The notes under the pieces were generated by a model. The model did no database searches, had not been told where the DNA came from, and worked only from the letters and a program-made list of their open reading frames with translations. The position numbers were made by a program, and so were the translations under genes. Below are positions 21,214 through 35,003 of a stretch of DNA of 64,000 nucleotides, in pieces (position 1 is the first letter of the stretch; every line of letters starts with the position of its first letter). The DNA comes from Blastocystis hominis (Eukaryota > Sar > Bigyra > Opalinata > Blastocystidae), in the NCBI RefSeq assembly GCF_000151665.1, contig NW_013171838.1, positions 137,001 to 201,000 on the forward strand, read 5' to 3'.

Positions 21214-24200
21214 TCACTCCAACTGGACTAATGTATTCAACGAATATTGATATCTCCAAACTACAACTCATTCCTCCTCTCCAAAACTTACTATAACTGT
21301 GATTTCTTCTCTCATTCTCGATGATACCAATCAGTTTCTCACACCTCTTCTCAGTGTCTTCACTCTTCCCCATATTCACACACACTTCTTCCAATTTCAA
21401 CTGAATCCGATCCCATCGACTCTTGAACAACGAACAATTCTTCATACACACAAAACACAACTCCACATTGTTCGTATCTACATTCCTCCGACAATAAACC
21501 TTGTAGCAATCATCAAAAGCCACACAGCATCGTAAAACAATCTCCGATATTTTCTCCTGAATAATCAGTAAATGATTCCTTGTCGTTAATAGGTATGCGT
21601 TGCCTAAACAATACACCGAAATACAGTCTTCCATCTCATATTTTCCATCTTCTACACGAGACAACAACTCACGTCCCTTGCTGTAAATCTCATCAAAAGG
21701 CTACAATGAATCAAATCCAATTCAAATTCTTACCATTACAATGCCTCCGATCGCTACATTGGGAGGTTTGGCTCGCGTTTTGTTGACTTGTTCACCATCA
21801 AGATAATGTCGCATTGTTTGAAGATCGAAGAGAACCATTTGCAGAGGACGCGAAACCATTCCGATCGTTCCTATCATATACCACATCAATGTTGAATTCT
21901 GATTCCACAGCCTTCCAAACAAGGAATAGCGCTTTTTTGATTTGATGTAGGGACTTTGCAGTGTGATTTCCCCATGGAGCGTGTGTGGAATCGCTAAAAC
22001 GTTCACTTGTTGGAAGAATATGTAGAGCCAACTTGTGAGACCCATCATTACATCGATTCCAGACAGAGATATATTCACGATCTGTGCATCGATATACTCG
22101 CTCACATAGGAAAGCATGCGAACAAGTGACAATGTGCGATTGGACAAAGCGGTAATCACATTGTCTCCCAACGTTTTGATGTTCTGATAGAAGGAAGAAA
22201 CGAATCGATAGAGATTGCCAGATGTTTTGCTCTCCAAACCGATAAAGAGAAGACTGAACAGCAAGGACTTGCGATAGGTGGACAATAGCTGAGAAAGCAC
22301 ATAGCTGATTCGTCGAGGATATCGTTCATCAATACTGATCTGTGGGAAAACACACTTCAAATCCTGGATAGTAAAATAGTCGTAACTCGAGGACATAAAT
22401 TGCGATCCCAAAGCCAGAGAGATTGACAGATTGACAGGTGAAATCTTTAAGGACTGGATGCGAGTATGTCTCGATTCTTCGTATAGCTGAACTCGCGATA
22501 ATGGCTTTGAAATCATTGCAGACAGCGGGGTAGGAGGATTGCGGGTCCGAATATCTTGTTCAGCGTGATGAATCATCCATTTCACATAGGAAGGAAGAGA
22601 TCGGACGGTGGAGGGTAACTGCAGCTGTCTTCTACCGACTCTTTCGGGGTTATCGACGGTATTCCAACTCTGATAGAGCTGTAAACAGGTGACCAGCAAA
22701 TTGCTTTCGATACAAACATGAACAGGGAGGAGATGAAGATCGATTGACGACAGTAGTTTGCAGTTGCCGAACTCCTCCGTTTTCTTCTGCTGGAACTGTA
22801 AGCAAAGGGATACCGCCGCTCCTTGCATCGTTCCATTTCCTTTCTGGAACCGAAGCAGAACAGGATAGCGACTTTCCAAAAGCTGATTATCAATCTGCAG
22901 CTCTTGCAAAGCCAATCGCAAATCCATCACCGAACTCAGCTGGCTCTGAATGGACAGGCCTCGGATTGTGAGGCATAAGAAATCTTGAGAGCGCGGCAGA
23001 ATCAGCGTGGCGTGGACCTGAGGGATTTTCACCTCAAGCTCTATGGATCGACCGCTTGAAAAGAGAGTGTTGGACGACGGAACTTCGCTGAGTTTGAACG
23101 GTAAATAGCTTGAATAAACGCCAGAATGCTTGACCGAAACAAAAACAACATTCCGGAGCACTTCCACGCTCACTGAAAGCGTGGTACAGAAGTGATGGTC
23201 ATTCATCCAGTAGCTGAACTGCAGAACCGTTCGATTTCGACTTCGTTTGCAATTGATCGAGGTCGAATAGACTCGTTTGTTCGTCTGTAGAGAGAGAGGG
23301 GTTATCGCTGTTTGCGGTCGGTAGAACTGCAAGTTCAGAACTTGGGATTGATCCGAATCTGCCCAGCAGAATGGAGAAACGTCGAATGGCTCGATAATCC
23401 ACAAATCAGATGGGATGGGCGCGTTCTGATTTACAACGAGCGGGAAAATCGAGTGGTTGTCGATCACAACAGGAAGCGAGGCTTCATTCCACGAACAATC
23501 ATTGACGATAATGTTGATACATCCGTCCCACAGAATTTCAGTCACAACTTTGAAGTACACTCTCTCCTCTGAAAGTTGCTTCTTGCAGTAGATCAGCTTT
23601 TGCTTTCGGTTATGCTTCCATTCTGACTGACGATAATGATGCAACGGAATCACTGCAGGCGACCAATCAAAATCGCCGTTCAAACATCGTATCACAATCG
23701 CCTTTGATCGATTTTGCAGCAAAATCGGAGCAATCACTCCTTGGGGAACGATCGATCGCAAACTATCATCCACATTCACTTGCTTGATTTCAATGGGTCT
23801 CTCCGAGTTGTTGAAGATGTGGTACTTATCCTGAATCAGAATCACTTGGGTGTCTTGGAAATGAGGAAGAGACGGAATTCGGCTGATCGAAAGCGGATAG
23901 AGAGAGCGGCTTTGACCAAATAAATGCCCCTTGGTTATGAGATGAACATCGGTGGTTGAGAGATTATGAAGAGAAATCGGCTTTGAAAAATTCGTGTTCA
24001 CGCCTCGACATACAAAGTTCTACGCATTACCCTTCGCCACAAAGCCCACTTCTTCATTATTGAGAAGTAAAATCTCGACATCCTCGCTTCCAAAGTCATA
24101 TTCACCTCCGTTTCGGTTCCGAGGTAGTCCTTCCAATCCATTCACCTGGATTCCTTCGAAAACACGAACTTTCTCAGTGCGAAGGAAACGCAGCTGATAG

Positions 24201-27200
24201 GGAACGATTATTTCCTTATCCTTGTTCGTGGTTTTGAGTAGCAAAGGAAGGTGCGAATTGTTTATCACCCAATGAGCGACACAAATACTCAATTCAATAC
24301 CTCCATTATGCCATAACTGTCTGCATTCGAGCTGAATAGGGTTTTGATCAGCGTCGACGCACTGGAAAGAAGAGAAAAGCCGTTTCTCTCTGGGTCGATC
24401 CACAGAATTCCATTCCGAAACTGCATCGCCACACAACTCAGCGAGTGTGAGCGGTTTATTCAATAGATAATACTTGGGCACGACCACGACTTTCCGAGCC
24501 ATATCGCTATCATAGAGAACGAAGCGCTGATCAGGAAGAAGGATTCGACCATTGACTTCTACACATCATTCGAATTGATCAAATCCTGATACGGTTGTAA
24601 TCAATATCTGAAGCATCTGTGAAGTGAGCATTGTATTTAATCGGTAAAGGAAGATGATTGATCACTGTGATGGGCGGAGTGATATGGAGTGTGTATTGTG
24701 CGCTTGATTTCTTCACCCACGATCTACAGATTATAAAGAATCCAATCCCAAACATCATAAACTTCAGTTCGTCGTACGTTTCGTCCAAGTACTCGACTTC
24801 GCCTTCATCCACTTCCTGCACGATTTCACGCTTGCTGCTCGAGTAAACCATGCTCTGGCTCTTTTCTCCACTCACTTCCAATACGGAGTAAATAAACCTC
24901 GAGAAATCGCCATCGATTTCAGAAGTAGTCGTTTGAACTAATGCAACTTCCGAAGAAGAAACTAAGGGCTGAATCTGGATGCGAAGATAATAAAGTAGAG
25001 AAGCCAACGGCGGACAAGAGATGGAAGAATAAGGAGGAATCACGCTTGTGAATAATCGCTTGTTTCCAAGCAGGAGACGAGCCAGTAGATAGACATTCGT
25101 GTGATTCCACAGCACAATTCCGCTGCAAATGTCCATCATGACGCTTTCCTCGCTCACACTGTACTTCACATCGATGCTTTGGCTTTGACGAAGGGTTCGC
25201 ATTTTCTGTCTTGTATTCAGCCCCGTCTTTTGAAGCGACTCCTGGAGACTTTCTAGAACATGCTCGAGCTCCGCGTCGCCTTCGATCGCAAAGTTCACCG
25301 TTTCGGATTGACCGACAGTTGGGTTCTGCGTGTGTTCGGAAAGGACGCGATGAACAGGAATTGTGCAGGGTAAATAATCGCCTAAAGAGGACTGCAAAGT
25401 GATAATCAGATGGCTGAATCGAGAAATATTGATCGGAACAGGATCGAACGAATTGGGCTGGATTTCAACCAGTTCGGTCGATCCGTTCTTGTCTTTTCCT
25501 TCAACTCTACGATCAAATTTAGTAGTTGGTGGATGTACCTCATGTGAGTTCCACTGTGATTCACGATGAACGTTTTGAACATGAGAGGTTTCTCTTGATT
25601 TCCGTCCTGCTGCTTGATCGCCTGCATGATTTCCATCGGAATGTTCAGATTGATCGTGTCTACAATAGCAGCCCTCGCCGAAAAGCTTACGATTCACTTG
25701 CACTTTGGCAGCCATCTCATTCTTCTTCACTGATCTCTTCGCGTCCATCCTCACTACACAATGAAACCCAGATACTTCAGCAACATTCCACTTCATCCAA
25801 GATCGTCTGCAGCGGATTGCCGATCGCATAACTAACAGAAATCGAAAACCGAACGTTCATCGTTTCCTATTGTTGAGTTTTGTTTTCTGCGCTACCTGCT
25901 CCAATGATCGAGCGAGTGAAGCGATCACGTTGTTTAGATACATGTAGAAATTGACGGTATGGATGTTGTAGCGCAGAATCACCGATGGAAGTTCCAGTGA
26001 AAAGCAGTAGAGGGATTGCGAGGGGGAATGCGTCATCTCCTTCTTCTTCTTCTTCTTCTTTTTCGCATTATTCGCCTTGGTAGGAACCATAAAGTTCTGA
26101 AGAGAGGCGAGTAATTGATCGATCAAGTGTGCTACGGGAGCGAATGCGTTGCAGTTCACCACGACCATGTTTGTGTTGTTCGTGTCGGAGATCATCAGAC
26201 TGGTGTCTTTCACTCTTGTGCTGATGGAAATCGATCGGTTTCTCGTTTCTGGAGAATTCTTATAGAGCACAGAAAGGAAGAGACTGGATTCGAGAACAGG
26301 GACCGTTGATTCAACTAGAGATTCGAAGAAAACGAAGATGAGTTACAGTGAGACAATGAGAAATGCGAGACGGATGCAGAAAGGTCATAGGCTTGGAGAG
26401 AAGCGTTGTTGCAGCAGAATTCATTGATTTCCAGTGAGAGCAAGAAATTAATACCCACGGAAAAGACCTAACCATGATTCATTTCGTTTACTTGTACATC
26501 GCTTCCCGCGTTGTTTGCATAATAAGCCACAGAGAGAGTACAGCCATCCACATGACACTGAACATCATAAGCTTCATAGAAAATCTTAGAGAGAGACTGG
26601 GATGGAGGGGTTTCTGTTTCTATCTTTCCTTGTTCCTCTTCTTTGATGGCTTGATGCCCATCCACTCCCTTGAAACTGGCGAGAAGAGGAGCATAAATCA
26701 ACATAAGCTGAGAACACACATCGACCAAATAGTTGTTTGCCTCGACAACAAACGAGGAGATATCACACTTCACGCGATGATTCTCCACACTCAATCCAAG
26801 CAATGGCTTATCGCTGTTTCTATTTCTAATCTCTCACTCTCAATTCCTACTTCATCGAGAAAAACGAAGACTTGCCATTCCCCAATTCCACTCCCATTAC
26901 AGAAAGATTCGCAATCAAATCGTTTTGTAGATAGGCAGATCCAGTCACACTCGAGACTTCGAATCGAAGGAGTGCAGCAAACCTGTTCGATTCATCTGGG
27001 AAAATAGAGCAAATGAACGATTCCAGGCCCACAGAATAGTTTATTATCACGTTTGGGGAGTCTTGTGATGTTGGGAGATTCGCACTGCTTGCAGAGCTTG
27101 CAGAACTCGCAGAGCTCGACGAATGGAACTGGGTAATAAACGGGTGTTTCTTGACTGCCTGCACCGAATCTATCCATCAAACTTTTCCAATTTCGCTACT

Positions 27201-30200
27201 TTTCGTCACAGAAACCATCTCCAAAAGCCTCTCCACGGCTCCCAAAAGCCTCGGATACAACCGAATCTCACACCGATTCACATTGAAATCGACTGTTCCC
27301 TCTGATGCATGAGACATTCCAACCGCGCCGGTAAAGTCCTGGCAAATTGTCAGTTCCGCTGACTCTGCGCTGTCAATTGAGAGCTTCAGCTTCGAAACCT
27401 TGGCGTTGAGCGCACTTGATGAATTGATAAATTGCAACTCCTGCATATTCGCCATGATGGATTCTTTGGTCTCGTTGCTGATCAATAAACGAATGGATGG
27501 ATTCAGAATGTGCACATACATGTCATTTTTGTTGGTGGAAGATGGCTTCTTCGCCTTTTGCTTCGGCAAAATCACACAAAGTTGTTCTAAAGGCAAGGCA
27601 TCAAAGACACTCAGAATAAAATTGGTGTAATGCAGCAACAGGATGGGTCGAATATCCAAAACCCACGACGAAAGCACAACGTTCGTAATTCCAGAAGCAA
27701 CCTTGACAGAAACAAACGGACTGCTGTCCGAAAAACTTTCTCTCATTTCTCCCAAATGCTGCAGAAGGAAATAGGCATCATTGCCTTGATCGAATTGAAT
27801 TCCAGCGCTTCCAATGCTCAATGACACTTCCTCTTCTTCCTGCTTTGTCATCTGGAACGCAACGCCATGAACGAAAATGTAGAACAGCTGATTGAACTCA
27901 TCGCGATGGAATCGAGACTGGAGGTCTTTAGAAGCAGGAAGCGAGTTAATTCGGAATTCAAAAGCATCACATTCAGCACGAACTTCGATATCTCGCTTGA
28001 TCGAAATGCCTCCCTTTGCTTGTGTTTCGTCAGAGGATGCAGTCGTTCTAGAGTGATCGGTCGATGTTGAAGAGAATAGAGACTCTGGAGATGTTGGAGT
28101 TCGATTTGGAGATTCGTTGTACACCGATGAAGCTTCTGTAAATGAGCTGGTAAGAATCTCAGAAGGATTGGATTGGAGGGACATGGTTGGTTTGATCAAA
28201 ACGAGAATGTCGTTAGCGATGACGAGTGCAGCATAGAGCGCTTGATCGACCACGATCGACAATGTTCCCATCTGAGCATTGACGATCGTGCGATTTCGCA
28301 TCACGGAAGTAGGAAGATAGATCGTGGATTTGACACGAAGCGCGGCGTCACGACCATTCAGTGAAATGATTCTGAACGTATTATAATCGAGCAACGAATC
28401 CATACGGAGAGTTCGAGTCGATGTCGAAATTAACGTAGAAATCGTTCGAATAAAGTGGAAACAGGGAAATCGAGTGCAGACTCACATCCAAATACATGAT
28501 TTTGGTGGTAATCGTCGCTAAAAACGCAAACTTACCGAACGAAATCGCCACTGCGTTTGTGTCCTATTCTGTCAAAACACCTTTCCTCAATTACTTTGTT
28601 TTGCTTGTTATTTGCAACCACCACGCTGATTGAATTCACGGTAACGTTGAAATCCACCGACAAGCTTTCCGGATCGATGGACGTGTAGAACGGATGAATA
28701 TTATCCAGATTGAACATCGGGAAATCGAGCGGCAACACATCAAAAACGGAGAACTACCGCTCATTCCGACTCTCCAGACCCACATTCAGATTCATTCCAC
28801 GACGATGTGCAGCCGTCTGTGTGATCGAAGACGCACCTCCCACGATACTGGACTGCACAATGCTCTGGTAATCGTCCAGATTCTCTCCCTCTGCGTTACC
28901 GACAGACAAAAAACTATCGGTCGGTCGCGGTTCGATTCGACGATTCAGAATGCTGTGCGTCGCACTGGTCACACTGAAGAAGCTATCTTTGCGAATTCGA
29001 TTGGAAGGAAACGAAGACAAGTGAGATGTATCCTTCTTTTCCGTAGAGATGGAAGAAAACGAATCCTTGTCGCTTTCTGATTTCACTTCATTTGGGCTCA
29101 TCACCGAGGAATCTTCCACAATTGAACGGAAATCCTCCTCTTCGCCCTCGCCGGTTCGCTGTGTCTCTGCAACACTGTGGAACTCCGTTCCATCATCCGA
29201 GACGATCGATTGGAACTCTGACTCGCTGCTGACGTGGCTGTTTCTTCTCCGATTCGCAGGCATTTTTGATGTAGGAACGAATGGAATCGAAGAGGGAGGT
29301 GGGGAAGACTCGGAGGAGTCGTGATACGATTGGAAAAGACTGTAGATTGATTCTACAGAAGGGTCGTTTCCGAACAAGCTGGAATTGTTGGAGGTGAAGA
29401 AAACGGTTTGGCTTTGAAGCTCGGAAAGCTCATCGACCACGTCTTTTTCATAATCGATGGAAGAGTGGTGTGTAATCACATCGTAGGTTGTGAGAAGACG
29501 TCGAATCGCGGGATAATCCAAGGTTATGCGGATCGGTGTAACATCCAGCGAAGCTGAAGTGAGCATGCTTTGGTTCACTTCGTTCTCCTGTAGTCGAGGA
29601 AACGCCAAAGTGAGCTATCCATCAATCTCAAAAAGAGAATAGATCGAACCGTCATCGTAAAGTCATGAATCGCCTTGTACTTGTAAGTATTGATGTAATC
29701 CGCCCGCGTGTACACGTCGCTCGCATCGCAGATGGTCAGACTGACGTCTTGGATCGAGCAGCTCAGCAAGACTCGCTCGGACTCGACTGACTCTTCAGCC
29801 TTCGGCGTGTTCACTGTAAGCAGCGTCGTTCGACTCGCGTAGTTGTGCAATACCATCAGATCCTTCATTTCTTCGGTCAACTCGCTCTTCACACTGTTAT
29901 CTATCCGTAAGAACAAGCCAATAGAATCAAACCGCGTAGTTCGATTCGAGGAATACTCAGAATGGTGAGCGGCGTGTCCAAATCGCTAGCATCGGCAGGG
30001 AGATAGACGTGGAAGTTTGTGACGGTCAGGGAAGGATGGACAGTGTAGAGATACGTCATGATGGTAAACAGCCTCGGCACGTCGCGAATCGATCGATTCG
30101 TGGGCGTTTTCGGCGCAGTCACTTTCTCTTTGTGGAGATCGAAGAAAGAAGCGATCTTCAGAATCGATGGAACGTTCAGATAGCAATCCAGATAGTTCAG

Positions 30201-32261
30201 ATTTCCATAGAAAAAGAGATTCTCTCCGTACTTTAGTTTTAACTGAATCACGTCTTTCTTATCGAGGAACGTCTGCGATTCGTCTTTATCGTAATCCACG
30301 TCGTTTCGTCGAATGATATATCGCATTTTGTCCCGCACATTCGTGTAGTCTTTCAACGCCAGGTTCGTCACACCGCAACTCACTTCCCACCATCCATATC
30401 CCGTCTGGAGAGTGAACGTCATTCCGTTCAGGAACAGACAGCACAAAACCTTCTCCGACTCTCTTCTCCTTTTGGCAGGTCCAGAACCCAATCGATCTGC
30501 AACGAGTCGGAATTTCACTTCATGCAGACTCACTCGAACCATCGTTTTGACGTAATTCGCAGGAAGCATTTCGGGATTCAGCGCTTCGACTTCCGTGCAA
30601 TAAAGGAATCTCCACACCAGACATTTTAAAAGTACTCATTAAAGGATATAGCAATTGATTGGTCGCGGGAGAGAGCGATTCCGTGTTGCTTGGAGCGAAA
30701 AATGACCAGAGTTGCTGTCGAAGAGAAGGCGGCGCTTCCACCGAGGCGCGTTCCGACTTCCATTCAAGCGATCTTCCAAGCCTACCTCGACGACAGAGCG
30801 CCAGAGCAGAATGGTATTGATGGGCAGAATGTTCTCGCACTTCATGAGAATGGCCTCGTCCTCTTTGCTTAGCGTACTATTCATTAGAAAGGAAAATCCA
30901 ACTCGACAGTTTCTTCTCCTCCATCTCTAATTTCCGACTGTACACTTCGCGATACTGCTGTCCAGTACGCCACATCTCGGAGAGGTGGATTCGGTTATAT
31001 GAGCATTTCATCTTTCGGATATTTCGGATAATACACTACACTTCAAATCTTCTCTCTCGAACTCGACTTTGATTCCATACTTCCAAAGAAGAGCCGGTTT
31101 GTCAGCAATCACATCGCTTTCCTGACTTGCAGGTCCCAGAACTTCTTGCCGGATGAGGGAATAGTTATCACGATTCGCAGTGCGTGTGAAGAAGTCGTTC
31201 GTGTGCATCAGCAGCTCGTACTGGGAGTGCGAAAGAGACATTTCGATATGGGGAACCTGAATGAAAATCGACTGATCCGGAGAATTCCTGCGAGTCATTC
31301 AAGTCCATCGAGCCGCACAGATCGTAGTTCTTATTAATCCCCGCGGTGTAAATCACCAGATCGGGAATGTTCAGGATGTTCGCAATTCCACTCACCGTGT
31401 CGATGTTGCTGAGAATCCCCACCATCTCGAGAAGATCGAGCTCGTTCCAATCGCGTTGCAACGTGGAAAAGTAGACGCGTGTGTTCTTGATTACCAGCTG
31501 TTTGTACGACTTATCGCGCTCTAATCGGCTGTCGTCGATCGTCTATGGGAATAGGATGCTTCTCTATTTGATTATACATTGAATGTCAGGGATTTGATGA
31601 CAGCGCCGAATGCGAAAAACGGACTATCCGAGAGATGATCTTCATACCGGAGATGGATCTAGGTTCAACGATGTCAAGGGACATACATTCTTGATTGTGA
31701 TCTCCATGTTCTTTACAACGTTTCGCAGGAGCATTCCCAAAAAGCTGCTTTCATCCTCACCTCCCTCTTCCTTCGTCAAGAGTGCCTTTTGGAGTTGTCT
31801 GCGGACTTCGGCAACCGATATTTCGGATAGTTTTGCATTCTACACTCTTAACACCAAACTACACAGATACATAATAGTTTCGAATTGAGATATCGATAGG
31901 ATAATTGTCGATCGGTTCAACAACCAAGCACAGGTCTTCTGCCTAAAAAGATCACACTCTTCGCACAATGTTACTGTAATACGCAACGGTTCATTTGAAA
32001 ATATTGAGGACGCTGTGAGAACCACACTGAGCGATCGAACGACTCCGCGTATGATGCCAATGGGCACAGAGAGACTATCTAAGCAGGATTTCTTTATTTC
32101 TAAGTTTTCATAACAGATCTGACCTAGAAGAGTTTAAAACATATATCAAATTCCTTGCCTGTGTATATATCAGAGCGAAGATTCTCCTTCGTCAAGGATT
32201 CCTCTTCAAAAACCTTATTTAGGAAACTTCCGAGAAGACTTGATATATTTCCTTCAAGCAT
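21214..32261 (-). CDS. VPS13: VPS13 bridge-type lipid transfer protein
   Basis: One minus-strand gene of about 11 kb (estimated 3,300-3,400 residues after removing many short introns). ATG 32261 starts MLEGNISSLLGSFL; joined across a 35-nt GC-AG intron (32158-32124) it continues as the chorein N-terminus (DIYTGQICYENLEIKKS, then LSVPIGIIRG). The middle is long beta-rich repeating sequence, with an acidic Ser-rich disordered stretch around 28.9-29.5 kb. The 21.8-24.5 kb part carries the VPS13 adaptor-binding (SHR-BD) region and the ATG2_C-like part, and the last exons a PH-like end. A 33-nt intron joins GGIVM to PFDEIYSKG, and a 31-nt intron (GTAAGTTTTGG...) near 21.27 kb leads to TGA 21216-21214. 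VPS13 proteins carry lipids between organelle membranes at contact sites. Length and domain order match the family; individual exon borders were not all resolved. Confidence 0.9.
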
Positions 32262-32511
32262 CTCTCTTCCTAGGAATGTTTGATATTGTAATATAATAAT
32301 TCTGGAATTTTGGGAATTGCACTAATTGTGCATTCTCTGTTTTTCAACTCATAATCATATCTTGTGAACTTTGCAAGTAAAATTAAAAACAGAAATTGTA
32401 TTCCCTCATTTTCCAACATCGAATAGGATCAAATCCAATAATAGTGATTATACGGTTTTAGATAATAATCGAATTTTGGCTAAATGTATTATCTAATAAT
32501 AATAGCTTTCT

Positions 32512-33991
32512 ATGTTCAGCAAGCGCTCTACTTCTGTGGAAATTAATAAGTATCTAGACACATATCAACAAAATGAAGTATTACCATCGTAAGATCAAAA
32601 GTGGAAAGATCAGATGCAGAAAGACCTACCGATCGTTGAACTCTGCATTTATAAAGGCAACCAAGAAGAAGGAAGACGAAGTTACAAAGAAACTGGAGGA
32701 AGGGAACAAGGAAGACCATTCTAGGCATGAAGAATACTTATTGTCCTTTATTGACGAGCCACTGAAGACTCAGATCTATTCTTATATGTATGGTTTGAAC
32801 ATCTTTAACTCATCAGAAATCGTGGCTTAGAAAAGTGCCATACAATCGCTATGCTGAAGAAGGTAATGAAGGAGAAATCCTATTTCCAGTTTCTCGAGGC
32901 AATCAAAAAGTGTGTGAAACGTATCTATGTACAACCAAACATGTTGATCTACGATCCTTCCAACCCAACTGCTGCAGATTCTCTCGTTCTGATCTTCCTT
33001 CGACATGGAGAGGTGTCTCATTTCGATATATCTTGATTCTGCAGGGCTACTATGTGGAGAATGACGTCCGCAATACCTTTGAGTCGTTAGAATGCGTAGA
33101 TATGTTGGGTGTCACGGATCATTGTTTTGTGAATGATAAAGAACTATCTTGTGATCGTGTGAAAAGTGAGTTTGTCATCCCATCGTTATGAATAGTTGTC
33201 AGTAACTCCGCCTGTTTAGTGGGAATTGTCAACATGCTTCAAATCATTAGTACCGTAAAGTCGTTTTCTCGTATTTGGATCACCAACAGAACGCTCAACA
33301 CCTCCAAAGAAGAAATCGACAATGTCGTTTCGATCCTCCTCGCTCGCAGCTTACGAATCGAGCAGGAACGAGCGGAGCAGGAGCATCAAAAGCAGCTGCA
33401 AGAGCAGGAAGCTTTGCGCCATCAGCTTGCGTGCGTTGTGAAAGGGCAAGATGACGTGTAGAGAATGGAAGGACTATCTTATGGCAGGGAATTTGGAGAA
33501 AGTGCGCCAATACATTAATAATGGATTTGATGTGAACGCTGATATCGGCATTGTGAGGGACTCGGCTTGGATTGTTTTATTTTTTAGAATCGCAATAAGC
33601 CTCTCTTCTATGGCGTGATGTCCAAATCGGAGGAGGTGGTGCGTTCTCTCTGTGCGAGCGGTGCGAACTTGCAGGAGCAGAACGAGGACGGATTCACTGC
33701 GCTGCACTTCGCTACAAAGGTCAATTGGATTGAAGGAATTGGGCTTCTGCTGAAGCTCGGAGCGACGATGATGCCGGATAACGCTGGGAACTATCCCACA
33801 CACATCGCCGCGCAGGATGGAAACAACGAAGCGCTGCTATATTACGCGAAACTGCAGAAGGAAGGAAATACGTCGATCGATTTTAGGGTGAAGAACGCCG
33901 CAGGCGAGTCGGTGATCGATTGCTGCCCCGATTTGAAGTTGAAAAAACTCATCGTGCCGAAGGGCAATGAGGGATATAGTTTTGATCGTTA
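32512..33991 (+). CDS. Cytosolic C-linker / cyclic-nucleotide-binding / ankyrin protein without a channel pore
   Basis: ATG 32512 and several introns (31 nt at 32578-32608; 38 nt ending at ~32830; 32 nt starting GTGTCTCATTTCG; 30 nt starting GTGAGTTTGTC; 31 nt starting GTGCGTTGTG near 33.43 kb; 35 nt near 33.55 kb) give one continuous protein of about 415 residues. The N-terminal INKYLDTYQQNE...EEYLLSFIDEPLKTQI resembles the C-linker of HCN/CNG/EAG channels. The next part (KKCVKRIYVQPNMLIYD...LIFLRHGEG) resembles a cNMP-binding domain. A Gln/Glu-rich coiled coil and about three ankyrin repeats (DGFTALHFATK; NYPTHIAAQDGN) follow. No S1-S6 helices fit between it and VPS13, which starts only 250 bases away on the other strand. 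Whether it binds a nucleotide is unknown. The frame runs on to TGA 34091 across the SDHB gene, but TA at 33990-33991 followed by CGAG and TGTTTGTT suggests a polyadenylation-made TAA after SFDR. Confidence 0.75.
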
Positions 33992-34897
33992 CGAGTGTTT
34001 GTTGGAAACAAGAGAGAAGTGGCGATGGTGTAGAAGCTGCTTGATGTGGGCGATGGACCGACCTGGATTGAGGTTCTTTGGACAGGAGTGAGTGCAGTTC
34101 ATGATGGCGTGGCAACGATACAGCTTGTACACATCGTCCAAGTCACGAAGTCGCTCTTCTGTCATTTCGTCTCGCGAATCCACAATCCAACGATAGGCTT
34201 GTTGCAAAACTAAAGAGTGTTATATTCGATGCGAACAGAATCTACCCATCGGTCCCAAGTATTTGTCGGGATTCCACCAATAGGAAGGGCACGATGTGGA
34301 ACAGCAGTTACACAGAATACACTCATACAAACCGTCCAACTTGGCACGATCCTGCGGAGACTGAAGGTTCTCGGTGAGATATAAATCATCAGTGGGCTCA
34401 TTCTTCTGCTTCTTCTGCAGCCAGGGCTTAATCGAATTGTATTGTTCATAGCTGTTTGTCTGGTCAATCACGAGGTCCTTGATGACAAACATGTGAGGAA
34501 GTGGGCGAATGGTGATCGTCCTACAAAGGAAATGTCCTTGTGTGCCCCTTTGCTTACTTGGAACCCTTTCCAATCCGAGTCAAACACGCAAGGCCATTTT
34601 CTCCATTGATATTCATCGAGCACGATCCACAAATGCCCTCTCTACAAGATCTGCGAAAGGTGAATGTGGGATCGATCGTATCCTTTATGTGAAACAGGGC
34701 GTCGAGTACCATGCCTCCGCACCTACACAATCTTAAGACTACGAGAACACCCCTTACTGAGACAGATCGACTGCATAGCGCTCCATGTGAGGCTTGATAT
34801 CTCTTGCGGGATTAAAGCGATAAATCTCAAAGAGACGATACTGGGGCGCTGTGGAGAAGAGACGGAGTATTGAAGGACGTGCAAGCATCGGAAGCAT
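33989..34897 (-). CDS. SDHB: Succinate dehydrogenase iron-sulfur subunit (complex II)
   Basis: ATG 34897 opens a likely targeting peptide ([15 protein letters not shown]). Introns starting GTAAGGGGTG (near 34.73 kb), GTAAGCAAAGG (37 nt, near 34.55 kb) and GTAGATTCTG (36 nt, near 34.23 kb) are removed. The protein, about 270-280 residues, has the plant-type 2Fe-2S site ([21 protein letters not shown]), [10 protein letters not shown], the 4Fe-4S site ([12 protein letters not shown]) and the second cluster motif ([12 protein letters not shown]), then [13 protein letters not shown]. It passes electrons from succinate oxidation towards quinone in the inner organelle membrane. The encoded stop is at 33989, but T34015 plus CTCT plus TGTTTCCA suggests an earlier stop made by polyadenylation, trimming about eight residues. 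It converges on the CNBD-ankyrin gene. Confidence 0.95.
33996..34010. terminator. Bidirectional 3'-end element between the CNBD-ankyrin gene and SDHB
   Basis: TGTTTGTTGGAAACA gives TGTTTGTT to the plus-strand gene (33996-34003) and TGTTTCCA to the minus strand (34010-34003). On both sides a T lies four bases before the octamer in the phase that makes TAA (TA at 33990-33991 on plus; T34015 on minus). Confidence 0.65.
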
Positions 34898-35003
34898 GGA
34901 AAGCAAAATGATAATATACCTTGTCAAAAATACTTCTCCTTCTATTTGACACAAACACACAAATCTTTCAAGAGATTTATTCATAGGAAACGCAAAGAAC
35001 TGC

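Noticed and set aside
22582-30617. Several plus-strand frames of 60-130 residues within VPS13 (for example 28694-29080)
   Set aside because: They lie antisense to well-supported VPS13 coding sequence and lack any protein features.
33219-33461. A separate small gene ending at 33461, overlapping an ankyrin gene start at 33451
   Set aside because: A 31-nt GT-AG intron (GTGCGTTGTG...GTGTAG) removes the stop and joins both into the CNBD-ankyrin protein in frame.
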